A DNA stretch of 64,000 nt, taken from NCBI GenBank assembly GCA_024280035.1, contig JAJRQV010000011.1, positions 1 through 64,000 on the forward strand, in the 5' to 3' direction. Source of the DNA: Campylobacterales bacterium. Lineage in GTDB: Bacteria > Campylobacterota > Campylobacteria > Campylobacterales > Sulfurimonadaceae. The translations under genes and the position numbers were made by a program. The notes below the pieces were generated by a model. That model had not been told where the DNA came from. It did no database searches and was given only the letters and a program-made list of their open reading frames with translations. Shown here piece by piece: positions 26,431-35,702 of this stretch (position 1 is its first letter; every line of letters starts with the position of its first letter).

Positions 26431-28284
26431 TTGCACTATTATGAAATTTCTATCTTAGGCTCTTTATTAGAGCCTTTAACTTACTCTTCATCTGAAAAAC
26501 TTTCAAAATTACAAATCATTAACATTCCTTTTCGTTCTAAAGAGAAAGAAGGTGTTGTTTTAGATGAGGTAAGTAAACCTGACTTTGATACTTCTGAGCT
26601 TATCTCTTTAAAATCTTCTTTTTTTAGTGAACAACAGTATAAACTGGCAAAATTTATTTCAGATTATTATTTTTGTTCTTTGGGTGAGGCTTTTTCTATT
26701 TTTGTAGCTTTTGAAAGAGTGCAGACAGTTGAAGATGAAAAGAGTTATCCTACAGATTCTTTAGTTTCTAAAATTGTTTTGTCTAAAAAACAAAACTCTT
26801 CTTTATTAGAGCTTCAAAAATATAAGGTCTCTCTTCTTTTTGGAGATACAGGCTCGGGTAAAACAGAAATTTACATGAAGTGGTTTGAAGAGATTTTATC
26901 TGATGACAAACGGGTCTTAATGTTGATGCCAGAAATTTCACTTTCACCTCAGATGCAAGTGCGTTTGGAAGAACATTTTGGTGAGATGGTTGTGATGTGG
27001 CACTCTAAGCTTACTGTAGTTCAAAAGCGTAAGGCATTAGAAAAAATTCATAATGGTTCAGCTCGTGTGATTGCTGGGGCAAGATCAGCTCTTTTTTTAC
27101 CTCTGCAAGACTTAGGATTAATTGTTGTAGATGAAGAGCATGATGACTCGTATAAGGCAAATTCTCGTCCTCGTTATAATGCTCGAGATATGGCAATTTA
27201 TTATGGAAAACTTTTAGATATACCTGTTCTTTTAGGTTCAGCCACACCTGCTTTATCTTCATATGTTAAGTTTCCTTTTGTTCGTTTAAAGGGTGGGCAT
27301 TTTTCTCAGAATCGTCGTTTTATTTATGAGCCTCATGTTGAAGAGATTACGCCTATTATAGAAAGTGCTGTTTTAAAAACGACTTCAAAACAAGAACAGT
27401 CTATGCTTTTTTTACCCACACGTGCCAATTTTAAGTATATGATTTGTGATCGTTGTGCCTACACCTATACCTGTCCTTATTGTGACGTAGGGATGAGTTT
27501 GCATAAGTTTGCGCGTAGGGTTAAATGCCATTATTGTAATTTTTCTGAACCTATTCCTGAAGTCTGTCCTGAATGTAAGGTGGGTAATCTCCTGTCTTCA
27601 CGTTTAGGTACAGCAGAAGCAGTTGAATTTTTTCAAGAGAAGTATCCTGATTTACGTGTGGCACAGTTTGATAGAGACAAAATTACTACACAGAAAAAAC
27701 TTAAGGCATTACTCTCTTCTTTTAATAAGGGTAAAATTGACCTTTTAATTGGAACGCAGATGCTCTCTAAGGGGCATGATTATCATGATGTTACCTTAGC
27801 GGTTATTCAAGGTATTGATAACATTTTACAAATGAGTGATTATAGAGCAAGAGAAAAAGCACTCTCCTTATTGATACAAATTGCAGGAAGAAGTGGGCGT
27901 AAAAAAGATGCAATTGTATTAATTCAGAGTTTTAATCAGGAGTTTTTTGATCCGTATCTTACAAAATATGAAGAATTTTTAGAAGATGAAAAAGAGTTTA
28001 GAAAAGAGATGTATCCCCCTTATAAAAAACTTTCTAAACTTGGCTTTGCTCATGTAAAAAAAGATGTGGCAAACAGTAAAATGAATGAGGTTCTTCAAAA
28101 ACTATATGCATCTCCAAACATTGAAATTGTGGGGCATGGTGCCTCTCCTATTGAAAAAATAGCGAATAAGTTTCGTTTTCAAATTTTGATTCGTGCAGAT
28201 AAAAGTACGGATTTAATCAGAGCAATAAAAATGAGTAAAAATCAACTTTGTGAAGTAGATATGGACCCAATAGACTTTATTTAA
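26431..28284 (+). CDS. priA: Primosomal replication protein N' (PriA helicase)
   Basis: This 617-residue 3'-5' helicase restarts stalled replication forks and loads the DnaB primosome. Walker A is GDTGSGKTEIYMKW, Walker B DEEHD, and motif VI QIAGRSGR. The inserted zinc region has the usual cysteine pairs (CDRCAYTYTCPYC, then CHYC and CPEC). The N-terminal DNA-binding part is shorter than in E. coli, as is usual in this phylum. The start is TTG immediately after the pilin stop, so translation is likely coupled. Confidence 0.94.
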   Translation: MHYYEISILGSLLEPLTYSSSEKLSKLQIINIPFRSKEKEGVVLDEVSKPDFDTSELISLKSSFFSEQQYKLAKFISDYYFCSLGEAFSIFVAFERVQTVEDEKSYPTDSLVSKIVLSKKQNSSLLELQKYKVSLLFGDTGSGKTEIYMKWFEEILSDDKRVLMLMPEISLSPQMQVRLEEHFGEMVVMWHSKLTVVQKRKALEKIHNGSARVIAGARSALFLPLQDLGLIVVDEEHDDSYKANSRPRYNARDMAIYYGKLLDIPVLLGSATPALSSYVKFPFVRLKGGHFSQNRRFIYEPHVEEITPIIESAVLKTTSKQEQSMLFLPTRANFKYMICDRCAYTYTCPYCDVGMSLHKFARRVKCHYCNFSEPIPEVCPECKVGNLLSSRLGTAEAVEFFQEKYPDLRVAQFDRDKITTQKKLKALLSSFNKGKIDLLIGTQMLSKGHDYHDVTLAVIQGIDNILQMSDYRAREKALSLLIQIAGRSGRKKDAIVLIQSFNQEFFDPYLTKYEEFLEDEKEFRKEMYPPYKKLSKLGFAHVKKDVANSKMNEVLQKLYASPNIEIVGHGASPIEKIANKFRFQILIRADKSTDLIRAIKMSKNQLCEVDMDPIDFI

Positions 28285-28491
28285 GGATTTAGTTGGGATA
28301 ATCTTAATATCAAGTGGAATTTCTATTTAATCTAATTTACCAATTGATTAGTTCGATGGAAAACTACTACCATAGTTTTTAAGAGCAAGTGTGTTAATTT
28401 CTGGTAATAAATTTTATTTAGAGTAATCGATTGGCTCGTTTTCTTACTAAGCTAACTTTTAACTTCAAGCTATCTCTTACAAATAAAAAGA

Positions 28492-28497
28492 TAAAAT
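28492..28497 (+). promoter_or_regulatory. -10 box 6 nt before ispG ATG
   Basis: TAAAAT ends six bases before ATG 28504 and there is no Shine-Dalgarno, so a leaderless ispG mRNA is likely. The rest of the 219-bp gap after priA is AT-rich without other recognised features. Confidence 0.4.
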
Positions 28498-28503
28498 CAC
28501 TTT

Positions 28504-29571
28504 ATGATAAATAGAATATATACTAAGAAAATTTATGTAGGTAATGTGGCTATTGGTGGGGATGCTCCTATTTCAGTACAGTACATGACTTACTCCGAAA
28601 CTGCCAATGTTGAAGCAACTGTAGAGCAGATTAAACGTTTACACTTTGCAGGCTGTGATATTGTGCGTGTTGCTGTACCTAATATGGAAGATGCGTATGC
28701 CTTAAAAAAAATAAAAGAGCAAATTTCATTACCTCTTGTTGCAGACATTCATTTTAATTATAAACTGGCACTTATTGCTGCTGAAAGTGTAGATTGTATT
28801 CGTATTAATCCTGGAAATATTGGGGAGAAATCCAGAGTAAAAGATATTGTAAAAGCCTGTCAAGAGAGAAATATTCCCATTCGTATTGGGGTGAATGCGG
28901 GTTCTTTAGAAAAAGAGTTTGAGCAGAAATATGGTCAAACGGCTGAGGGAATGGTAGCCTCAGCAGAGTACAATATTAAGTTTTTAGAGGACTTGGGTTT
29001 TAATGATATTAAGGTTTCATTAAAGGCTTCTGATGTGCAAAGAACAGTAGATGCCTACAGACTTTTACGTCCTAAGAACATTTACCCTTTTCATTTAGGG
29101 GTGACAGAAGCTGGAACAATTTTTCATGCTACCATTAAAAGTTCTATTGGTTTAGGCGCACTTTTACTTGATGGTATTGGCGATACAATGCGTGTTTCAA
29201 TTACGGGTGAATTAGAAGAAGAGATTAAAGTGGGCAAGGCTATTTTAAAAGATTCTGGGGCTTTAAAAGATGGTTTAAATATTATCTCTTGTCCTACCTG
29301 TGGACGTATAGAAGCAGATTTAGTTACAGCAGTAGCCGAAATAGAAGAGAGAACAAAACATATTAAAGCACCCTTAGATGTTTCAGTTATGGGTTGTGTA
29401 GTGAATGCTATTGGTGAGGCAAAACATGCAGATGTTGCTATTGCTTATGGAAAAGGTTCTGGTCTTGTAATGGTAAAGGGTGCTGTGGTTGCGCGTTTAG
29501 ATGAAAAAGAGTTAGTGGACCGTTTTGTTGATGAAGTTGAAAAAGCGGCAAAAGAAAGCGAGAAAGAGTAG
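28504..29571 (+). CDS. ispG: 4-hydroxy-3-methylbut-2-en-1-yl diphosphate synthase
   Basis: This 355-residue iron-sulfur enzyme (GcpE) makes HMBPP in the MEP isoprenoid pathway. It has a TIM-barrel N-terminal part with the [10 protein letters not shown] substrate loop and a C-terminal cluster domain with the three ligands CPTC and VMGC. HPF-type motifs ([11 protein letters not shown]) are present. Length is normal for the single-domain bacterial form. dnaB begins at the next base after its stop. Confidence 0.95.
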   Translation: MINRIYTKKIYVGNVAIGGDAPISVQYMTYSETANVEATVEQIKRLHFAGCDIVRVAVPNMEDAYALKKIKEQISLPLVADIHFNYKLALIAAESVDCIRINPGNIGEKSRVKDIVKACQERNIPIRIGVNAGSLEKEFEQKYGQTAEGMVASAEYNIKFLEDLGFNDIKVSLKASDVQRTVDAYRLLRPKNIYPFHLGVTEAGTIFHATIKSSIGLGALLLDGIGDTMRVSITGELEEEIKVGKAILKDSGALKDGLNIISCPTCGRIEADLVTAVAEIEERTKHIKAPLDVSVMGCVVNAIGEAKHADVAIAYGKGSGLVMVKGAVVARLDEKELVDRFVDEVEKAAKESEKE

Positions 29572-31017
29572 ATGGAAGAGAACTTATATAACATAAATGT
29601 TGAACGTTCTGTATTAAACTCAATTGTTTTTGAACCTTCTCAATTTGAAGATATTGAAGCTAAACTCAAAGTAGATGACTTTTATCTGCCTGCACATCAA
29701 GAAATTTATAAGGATATGATTGAACTACATAGAAACTCTCGACCTATTGATGAAGAGTTTATTAAAAAACATCTTAATGCTAAAAAACGTTTTGATGAGA
29801 TGGTTATGCTTGATATTCTTTCATCAAACCCAATCTCAAATACACTGGCTTATGTAAATGAGATTAAGGATAAGGCAGTCAAACGTCATCTTCTAACGCT
29901 CACGACAGAGATTAAAAAAGTAACTATGGAAGAAGATCTACCAAGTGCTGAAGTGATTGATATTGTAGAGAAAAAACTGTACGAAATTACACAGGCAAAT
30001 GAAAATGTAGACTTTAAAGATGCACCGACAATGACGCATGACACCTTAGAATATATTAAAGAGATGAAGGCTCGTGGGAACTCCATTCTAATTGGTGTTG
30101 ATACGGGCTTTGCAGAGCTTAATAAAATGACCACAGGCTTTGGTAAGGGTGATCTAATAATTTTAGCTGCACGTCCTGCTATGGGGAAAACTTCATTGGC
30201 TTTGAATATGGTTTTAAACCTGATGGTGAAAGGGAAGGGCGTTGCATTCTTCTCTTTAGAAATGCCTGCTGAACAATTAATGTTAAGGCTTCTTTCTGCT
30301 CACACCTCCATTAACTTACAAAGTCTTCGTACGGGTAATTTAAATGATGAAGAGTGGTCACGTCTGAATGGAAGTTTGGAGATGATGAACAGCTCTAAAC
30401 TTTTTGTTGATGATGGTGCAGGTGTAACGATTAATCAACTTCGCTCAAAACTTCGTAAGCTAAAATCACAACATCCTGAAATTGAGATGGCAGTGATTGA
30501 TTACCTTCAAATTATGAATACAGCAGGGCGTGATAGACAGGCTGAAGTATCTGAAATATCTCGTGGCTTAAAACTACTTGCTCGTGAGCTTGAGATGCCT
30601 ATCATGGCACTTTCTCAGCTTAACCGTGGAGTTGAATCACGTGCAGATAAACGTCCAATGCTTTCTGATATTCGTGAGTCGGGTGCGATTGAACAAGATG
30701 CGGATATTATTATGTTTGTTTATCGTGATGATGTTTATCTTTATAAAGAAGAAAAAGAACGTGAAAAAGCAGCTAAGGCTGAAGGTAAAGAATTTACCTC
30801 TACTTATATTGAAAAAGATGAAGAAGAGGCAGAAATTATTATTGGTAAACAGCGTAATGGCCCAACGGGGCATGTGAAGTTAATGTTCCAGAAAAAGTTA
30901 ACACGATTTGTTGACGCTCCGGCCTTTGGCGGTGTAGAAATCTCATTTGAGAATGTTCAGGCTACAGAAGCAAAAATGGACGTTGGAAATGAGACAATCT
31001 CCCAGCCCGTCATCTGA
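29572..31017 (+). CDS. dnaB: Replicative DNA helicase
   Basis: This 481-residue hexameric 5'-3' helicase drives the replication fork. The N-terminal primase-binding domain (about 5-105) is followed by the RecA-like domain with Walker A ARPAMGKTSLALN, Walker B AVIDYLQIM, and the DIRESGAIEQDADIIMFVYRD and KQRNGPTG motifs. A Glu/Lys-rich insert at about 385-420 is a variable loop. There is no gap from ispG, and comEC starts inside its 3' end. priA being nearby groups fork-restart and helicase functions. Confidence 0.95.
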   Translation: MEENLYNINVERSVLNSIVFEPSQFEDIEAKLKVDDFYLPAHQEIYKDMIELHRNSRPIDEEFIKKHLNAKKRFDEMVMLDILSSNPISNTLAYVNEIKDKAVKRHLLTLTTEIKKVTMEEDLPSAEVIDIVEKKLYEITQANENVDFKDAPTMTHDTLEYIKEMKARGNSILIGVDTGFAELNKMTTGFGKGDLIILAARPAMGKTSLALNMVLNLMVKGKGVAFFSLEMPAEQLMLRLLSAHTSINLQSLRTGNLNDEEWSRLNGSLEMMNSSKLFVDDGAGVTINQLRSKLRKLKSQHPEIEMAVIDYLQIMNTAGRDRQAEVSEISRGLKLLARELEMPIMALSQLNRGVESRADKRPMLSDIRESGAIEQDADIIMFVYRDDVYLYKEEKEREKAAKAEGKEFTSTYIEKDEEEAEIIIGKQRNGPTGHVKLMFQKKLTRFVDAPAFGGVEISFENVQATEAKMDVGNETISQPVI

Positions 31018-32290
31018 TGTAAAAGAACCTAAGGAAGCTTCCCTTTTAGGTAAGCCTGAACTCTTTAGCTCTTTAGGGCAATATATTTTTCTTCTTCTCT
31101 TACTCTTTTTACTTTTTTTAAGTTCCATTTTTTTAAAATATCAACAGTATAAAGAACTGACCCAGTTCTCTGATTTTACAACTACTGTTATCGTTGAAAA
31201 GCAGTACAAAAAAAAGAACTATACGGTGTTAAAACTTCATCATAAAAATTTCTCTTTTTATACCAGTTCACGAGAAAAATTAAAACCTTTAGAAGGCTCA
31301 AAAATAGAGCTGAGGATTTTACACACGCAGAAGATAAGTTTTCTAGATTATCTTAAAGGTTTTTATGCCAGTACCGCACTTGTTTCAAACCTGTATGAAA
31401 AAAAAAGGCGTTATGTTTTAATGGACAAACTTACTTCTATTCATACTGAACCCAGTACCTCTATTTTTAAGGCTCTGTTTTTTGCAGGAAATATCCCCAA
31501 AGATACCCGTAAAACTCTCTCTTCTTTAGGTATTAATCATCTTTTGGCTATTAGTGGTTTTCATTTAGCTGTTTTGAGTTTTATTCTTTTTTTCTTATTA
31601 AAACTTATATATAAACCTATTGCGCAGAAGTTTTGTCCATATAGAAATAGTCATAAAGATATTACCATAATTGTTTTTATCTTACTGTTTTCTTATCTCT
31701 TTTTTTTAGACTTTGTACCCTCTTTATTACGTGCTTTTGCCATGAGTATCTTTGGATATATCTTATATGATAGAGGTCTTAAAATACTCTCTTTTTCATC
31801 TCTTTTTCTAGTGGTAAGTTTTCTTATTGCACTCTGGCCAAAATTGCTTTTTGCCTTAGGTTTTTGGTTTTCTGTTGCAGGGGTGTTTTATATCTTTTTA
31901 TTTATGCATTATATGCAATCATTAAGGGTTTGGCAGATTTTTATTCTTTTGCATATATGGGTGTATGTGGCTATGTTGCCCTTAGTGCACTACTTTTTTG
32001 GACTTTTTAGTGTACACCAACTCTTTTCACCTATATTAACAATGCTTTTTATTCTGTTTTATCCTATAGAACTTTTTTTACATGCGGTGGGAGAGGGTAC
32101 AGACTTGGACTTTATATTAGAATATCTACTGACTCTTAAACTTCATAGTATTGAGTTATTCACTGACTTTTGGGTCATGCTCTTGTATATCGTACTCAGT
32201 ATCTTTGCCGTCTTCAAAAAAATCTGCTTCAAGGTTTTGTTCATCTTCAATTTTAGCTTCTTGGGCTACTTGTTGTATGGTGTAACATAG
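30989..32290 (+). CDS. comEC: ComEC/Rec2 family DNA-uptake channel
   Basis: From ATG 30989 (chosen over 30947, which would overlap dnaB by 71 bases) this polytopic protein has about 433 residues. It has an OB-like periplasmic region (about 45-125) and a ComEC core with the signature GINHLLAISGFHLAVLSFI, then about eight further helices. It lacks the C-terminal beta-lactamase-like domain, as do other Campylobacterota ComEC proteins. It would move single-stranded DNA across the inner membrane during transformation. Its last 135 bases overlap the convergent YihY gene. Confidence 0.85.
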   Translation: MRQSPSPSSDVKEPKEASLLGKPELFSSLGQYIFLLLLLFLLFLSSIFLKYQQYKELTQFSDFTTTVIVEKQYKKKNYTVLKLHHKNFSFYTSSREKLKPLEGSKIELRILHTQKISFLDYLKGFYASTALVSNLYEKKRRYVLMDKLTSIHTEPSTSIFKALFFAGNIPKDTRKTLSSLGINHLLAISGFHLAVLSFILFFLLKLIYKPIAQKFCPYRNSHKDITIIVFILLFSYLFFLDFVPSLLRAFAMSIFGYILYDRGLKILSFSSLFLVVSFLIALWPKLLFALGFWFSVAGVFYIFLFMHYMQSLRVWQIFILLHIWVYVAMLPLVHYFFGLFSVHQLFSPILTMLFILFYPIELFLHAVGEGTDLDFILEYLLTLKLHSIELFTDFWVMLLYIVLSIFAVFKKICFKVLFIFNFSFLGYLLYGVT

Positions 32291-33067
32291 TTTAAGCCCA
32301 TAAATAAAAATAATCCAAGAGAGATAAATCCATAAAAAGAAAAAGATTAGAGTTGAAAATGAGCCATAAATTGTTGCATAAGTTTGGTTGTGTGAAACAT
32401 AAGAGATAAAACCAATTTTTGCGATATACCAAGTCAATGAGACAGTAAATGAGCTAATTCCTGCGGCACGGTTACTGACCTCAGTATTGGCAGATATCTT
32501 ATAAATCAAGAAAAATAGGGTCCAAATAATAAGATAAGGGAAAAGTTCTAAGATACTTAAGGCTTGGGTTAGCTCATTTTTACCTAAATAGTTTTGCAGT
32601 TGATTAGAGAGATAAAAAGAGAAAACAAGTGCAATAGGAGTTAGAGTAACAAGTGTCCAATAAATAGTTAATGATTCCCAAAAACCACGTGGTTTTGTTT
32701 TAAATATCTTATTTACAATGTACTCAAAATTTTGAAAAAATAGCATTGAAGCGACTATGATAGAGATAATTCCCATAATACTAAGTTGAGTGGAGTTTTT
32801 CATAAAACTATCAACAAAAAGTGAAAAAGCTTCATTTGAAACAGGAATGATATTGTCCATGATAAAGGCTTTTATATTTCCATAAAAAGCATCAAAACTT
32901 GTTAAAGAGGTAGAAATGGATAAAACAATTAACATTACGGGAACAAGTGTAAAAAGTGTATAAAAACTTAAACTTGAAGCATAAAAAGTGATGTCTTTGT
33001 CAAAAAGTGAAGTGATATAGGTTTTAATAACTCTAAAAGAAAGTTTAACATTTCGAAGTTTACTCAT
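32156..33067 (-). CDS. YihY/BrkB (formerly RNase BN) family membrane protein
   Basis: This 303-residue inner-membrane protein has six predicted helices and the family start FDKDITFYASSLSFYTLFTLVP. Later come the conserved YGSFSTLIFFFLWIYLSW and YGLKLCYTI. The last 45 residues are an acidic cytosolic tail (DFFEDGKDTEYDIQEHDPKVSE) encoded antisense to comEC. Despite the old name, proteins of this family are not RNase BN; a transport role is suspected. ATG 33067 has AGG at suitable distance. Confidence 0.85.
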   Translation of the reverse strand: MSKLRNVKLSFRVIKTYITSLFDKDITFYASSLSFYTLFTLVPVMLIVLSISTSLTSFDAFYGNIKAFIMDNIIPVSNEAFSLFVDSFMKNSTQLSIMGIISIIVASMLFFQNFEYIVNKIFKTKPRGFWESLTIYWTLVTLTPIALVFSFYLSNQLQNYLGKNELTQALSILELFPYLIIWTLFFLIYKISANTEVSNRAAGISSFTVSLTWYIAKIGFISYVSHNQTYATIYGSFSTLIFFFLWIYLSWIIFIYGLKLCYTIQQVAQEAKIEDEQNLEADFFEDGKDTEYDIQEHDPKVSE

Positions 33068-33207
33068 AAGAAGCCTAGTCGATATAATTTAACTTATAAA
33101 AGAAGAAAACTATCTCTCTTGTTTTATAAGGTATCCCCTTGTATAAAGAGGCATTATAGCTAAAGAATAAAAATAATCCAGTAGCTTTTATGTTTTTATT
33201 ATTTAAG

Positions 33208-33357
33208 TCCCATTTTATGTGGGTTTAAAATATTGTTAGGGTCAAAACTAGCCGTGGCGGTTTCGCACAGCGAAAAGTTTCTAAAGAACTTTCAAAGAGG
33301 ATAAAAGTCTTACTTTAATCCCATTTTATGTGGGTTTAAAATATTGTTAGGGTCAAA
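33208..33357. repeat. Duplicated 3' end of glcD flanking an AAAAC-AGCC element
   Basis: A 39-bp perfect direct repeat occurs at 33208-33246 and 33319-33357. The second copy is the real 3' end of the FAD oxidase gene; the first is an orphan copy beyond its stop. Both continue to encode Gly-Leu-Lys-stop, using different codons. Between them at 33244-33280 lies the dispersed element AAAACTAGCCGTGGCGG with the hairpin TCGC-ACA-GCGA, then GTTT. The repeat period is 111 bp. See the findings for the matching structure at nth. Confidence 0.85.
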
Positions 33358-34692
33358 CGCCATTTTAATAGAATTAAAAAGATTCATCTCTTCATCTGTA
33401 AATGCCATCTTCATATAAGGTGCTTTGGCAATTCCAATACCGTGCTCACCACTTAGTGTTCCGCCTAAGTCAATAGTTGCTTGAAAAACTTCTTCAATGG
33501 CTTCATAAGCAATTTTAACCTGCTCAGGATCTGAACCATCTACCATAACATTAGTGTGCACATTTCCATCTCCTGTGTGACCAAAACAGGGGATGTTAAT
33601 ACTATACTTATCAGCAATAGCATAGAACTTTTCAAGAAGTTCAGGCAAAACTGCTCTTGGAACGGTAACATCTTCATTAAGTTTTTTAGAACCATAAACA
33701 GAAAGAGCAGGGCTTGCATTTCTTCGTGCAAACCAGAGGTCTGCTGCCTCTTTGTCATCTTTAGCACGTTTAAACTCAGAACAACCATTTTCTTTAAAAA
33801 CTTCTTCAATTTTATTGAGTTGAAAGTCTAAATCATCTTCTAAGTTACCATCAACATCTGTAACTAAAATAGCGCCTGCTTCTGTTGGTAATCCCTTATT
33901 AAAAGTTTGCTCAACGGCACGAATAGTGAGGTTATCTAAGAACTCCATAGCCACAGGGGTAATTCCACTCGCCATCGTCTTGTAAACGGCTTCCATCGCT
34001 TGTTTTACGGAAGGAAAAATACCCATAGCTGTTTTGGTTAACTTAGGTTTAGGAATTAGTTTCATGGTTACTTCAGTGGTTACTGCGAGTGTTCCTTCTG
34101 AAGCGATTAAGATACCTGCAATGTTATACCCTGCCACATCTTTAATGGTACGTTTACCGGCTTTGATGATGTCTCCATTAGGAAGAACAGCACGAATAGC
34201 CATAACATAATCTTTAGTGATTCCATACTTAGCGGCACGCATTCCACCTGCATTTTCGTTTACATTTCCACCTATGGTTGAGTAGTCTTGACTTGCTGGA
34301 TCGGGGGGATAAAATAGACCCACTTCTTCGACTGCTTTTTGTAAATCCATATTAATGACACCGGGTTGAACAATGGCAACCATGTTTTTCATATCAATTT
34401 CTAAGATTTTATTCATATGCTTTTCAAGAGCAAGGACAATCCCTCCCTCAGAAGGTAAGGCACCGCCAGTAAAACCAGAACCTGCTCCCCGAGGAACAAT
34501 AATGATTTTGTACTCATTACAGTGTTTTAAAATAGCTGAGATATCTTCTTCATGGCGAGGAAAAATAACCGCATCGGGTTCAAAATGTTCACGTGTTGCA
34601 TCATATGAGTAGGCAATAAGATGTGCCTTATCTTCAAATATATTTTCGTCACCAACAATGTTTTTAAAATATTCGTAGTGTTTTTTATCCAT
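33310..34692 (-). CDS. glcD: FAD-linked oxidase, GlcD/D-lactate dehydrogenase type
   Basis: This 460-residue flavoprotein oxidises a 2-hydroxy acid (glycolate or D-lactate). The PP-loop FAD domain carries PRGAGSGFTGGALPSEGGIVLAL and TIGGNVNENAGGMRAAKYG, and the C-terminal domain has CFGHTGDGNVHTN and GTLSGEHGIGIAK. Length fits GlcD. It shares one base with the upstream PgbA-like gene, so they form an operon; the same pair is neighbouring in Campylobacter as I recall. The 3' end exists twice because of the element next to it. Confidence 0.92.
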   Translation of the reverse strand: MDKKHYEYFKNIVGDENIFEDKAHLIAYSYDATREHFEPDAVIFPRHEEDISAILKHCNEYKIIIVPRGAGSGFTGGALPSEGGIVLALEKHMNKILEIDMKNMVAIVQPGVINMDLQKAVEEVGLFYPPDPASQDYSTIGGNVNENAGGMRAAKYGITKDYVMAIRAVLPNGDIIKAGKRTIKDVAGYNIAGILIASEGTLAVTTEVTMKLIPKPKLTKTAMGIFPSVKQAMEAVYKTMASGITPVAMEFLDNLTIRAVEQTFNKGLPTEAGAILVTDVDGNLEDDLDFQLNKIEEVFKENGCSEFKRAKDDKEAADLWFARRNASPALSVYGSKKLNEDVTVPRAVLPELLEKFYAIADKYSINIPCFGHTGDGNVHTNVMVDGSDPEQVKIAYEAIEEVFQATIDLGGTLSGEHGIGIAKAPYMKMAFTDEEMNLFNSIKMAFDPNNILNPHKMGLK

Positions 34693-35543
34693 TAATCTTC
34701 ATCCTCCGTTCCAACTGAGATAGTAAAGCTATTAATAAATGAATTTAACCATGAATTGTTTTCATTCTCATCTTGTGCTTTATGACGTGCATGTTGGTAT
34801 TTTTGAATCCAAATATTATCTGGATTGTGCGCAGCAAGTAAATCTACATAATAAGCATCATAATCTAAAATTTCATCACTTCCTTCACCAAACCAATTGT
34901 CTTGTATATGGGGTACGCGTGTGTAGAAAGGCACTTGCTGTTCTTTACTTTTGACAGTTGTTGACTTGTTTTTAATAATCTTAAATGATTGACAATCTAC
35001 AGTAAGAATAGATTTGTCAAACATAAAAGCAACTGTACCGATGTTATTGGCTCTACAAGCTTGATTAAAGTCTTCTTTTAAGGGAGAAGGGTGACCATTT
35101 GAAGAGATGACGGAGGCAAAAAGATCGGGATGAACCCACTGTCTGTCCTTATGGTAACTAGTGATTTTTTTGTAAATACTTGCATTAGGAGCAATCAGCA
35201 TAGCTCTTTGGTAGTTATAAGCAAGGGCTACCTTATACCCCACCTTTACCTTCCATGTTCCACTAGGTAAGGCGCTTTGTTCAAGCGCGATAATTGGGAT
35301 AAGTTTTAATGTGCTCTTCTCCCCTTCAATCTTAGTGATTTCTACCCAGTTCAGTGCAACCGAATGTCTTTTGTCAAATGAATGTGAGACAATGCCATAC
35401 ATACCTACTTGAGAGTCTTTAATGGTTGAAATAGTAATAATTCCTTCGTCTTCGTCAACAGAGTTAACTAAGGTATGAACAGGGGCATTAAAAAGACCAA
35501 AAAGTGTAGTTGATAAAACTAGTGTTAATAAAAATAAACGCAT
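34692..35543 (-). CDS. PgbA-N-domain secreted protein
   Basis: This 283-residue exported protein has a clear signal peptide (MRLFLLTLVLSTTLFGLF). The region 20-200 resembles the N-terminal domain of Helicobacter PgbA (named for plasminogen binding) and its Campylobacter counterparts. The C-terminus is polar and acidic. The plasminogen name need not describe the job in a free-living bacterium; envelope function is more likely. GAGGATT precedes ATG. It is divergent from the csd3/pgp3-like peptidase. Confidence 0.75.
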   Translation of the reverse strand: MRLFLLTLVLSTTLFGLFNAPVHTLVNSVDEDEGIITISTIKDSQVGMYGIVSHSFDKRHSVALNWVEITKIEGEKSTLKLIPIIALEQSALPSGTWKVKVGYKVALAYNYQRAMLIAPNASIYKKITSYHKDRQWVHPDLFASVISSNGHPSPLKEDFNQACRANNIGTVAFMFDKSILTVDCQSFKIIKNKSTTVKSKEQQVPFYTRVPHIQDNWFGEGSDEILDYDAYYVDLLAAHNPDNIWIQKYQHARHKAQDENENNSWLNSFINSFTISVGTEDED

Positions 35544-35702
35544 ATAATCCTCGAAGTTTTAAATAAGTCATGGATTATACATTGTAAACAATTAAAGGTC
35601 TATTAGGTATTTTTTTTAGGCTTATTCTAAAAGTCTATGAATTTAAGCGATGATAAGTGAAGTTTAGATAACCTTTCATTCAGAATAATAGATAGGTTTT
35701 TT

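Noticed and set aside
30578-30877. 99-codon frame inside dnaB
   Set aside because: It is a frame-shifted shadow rich in Leu/Lys/Val; dnaB is complete in its own frame.
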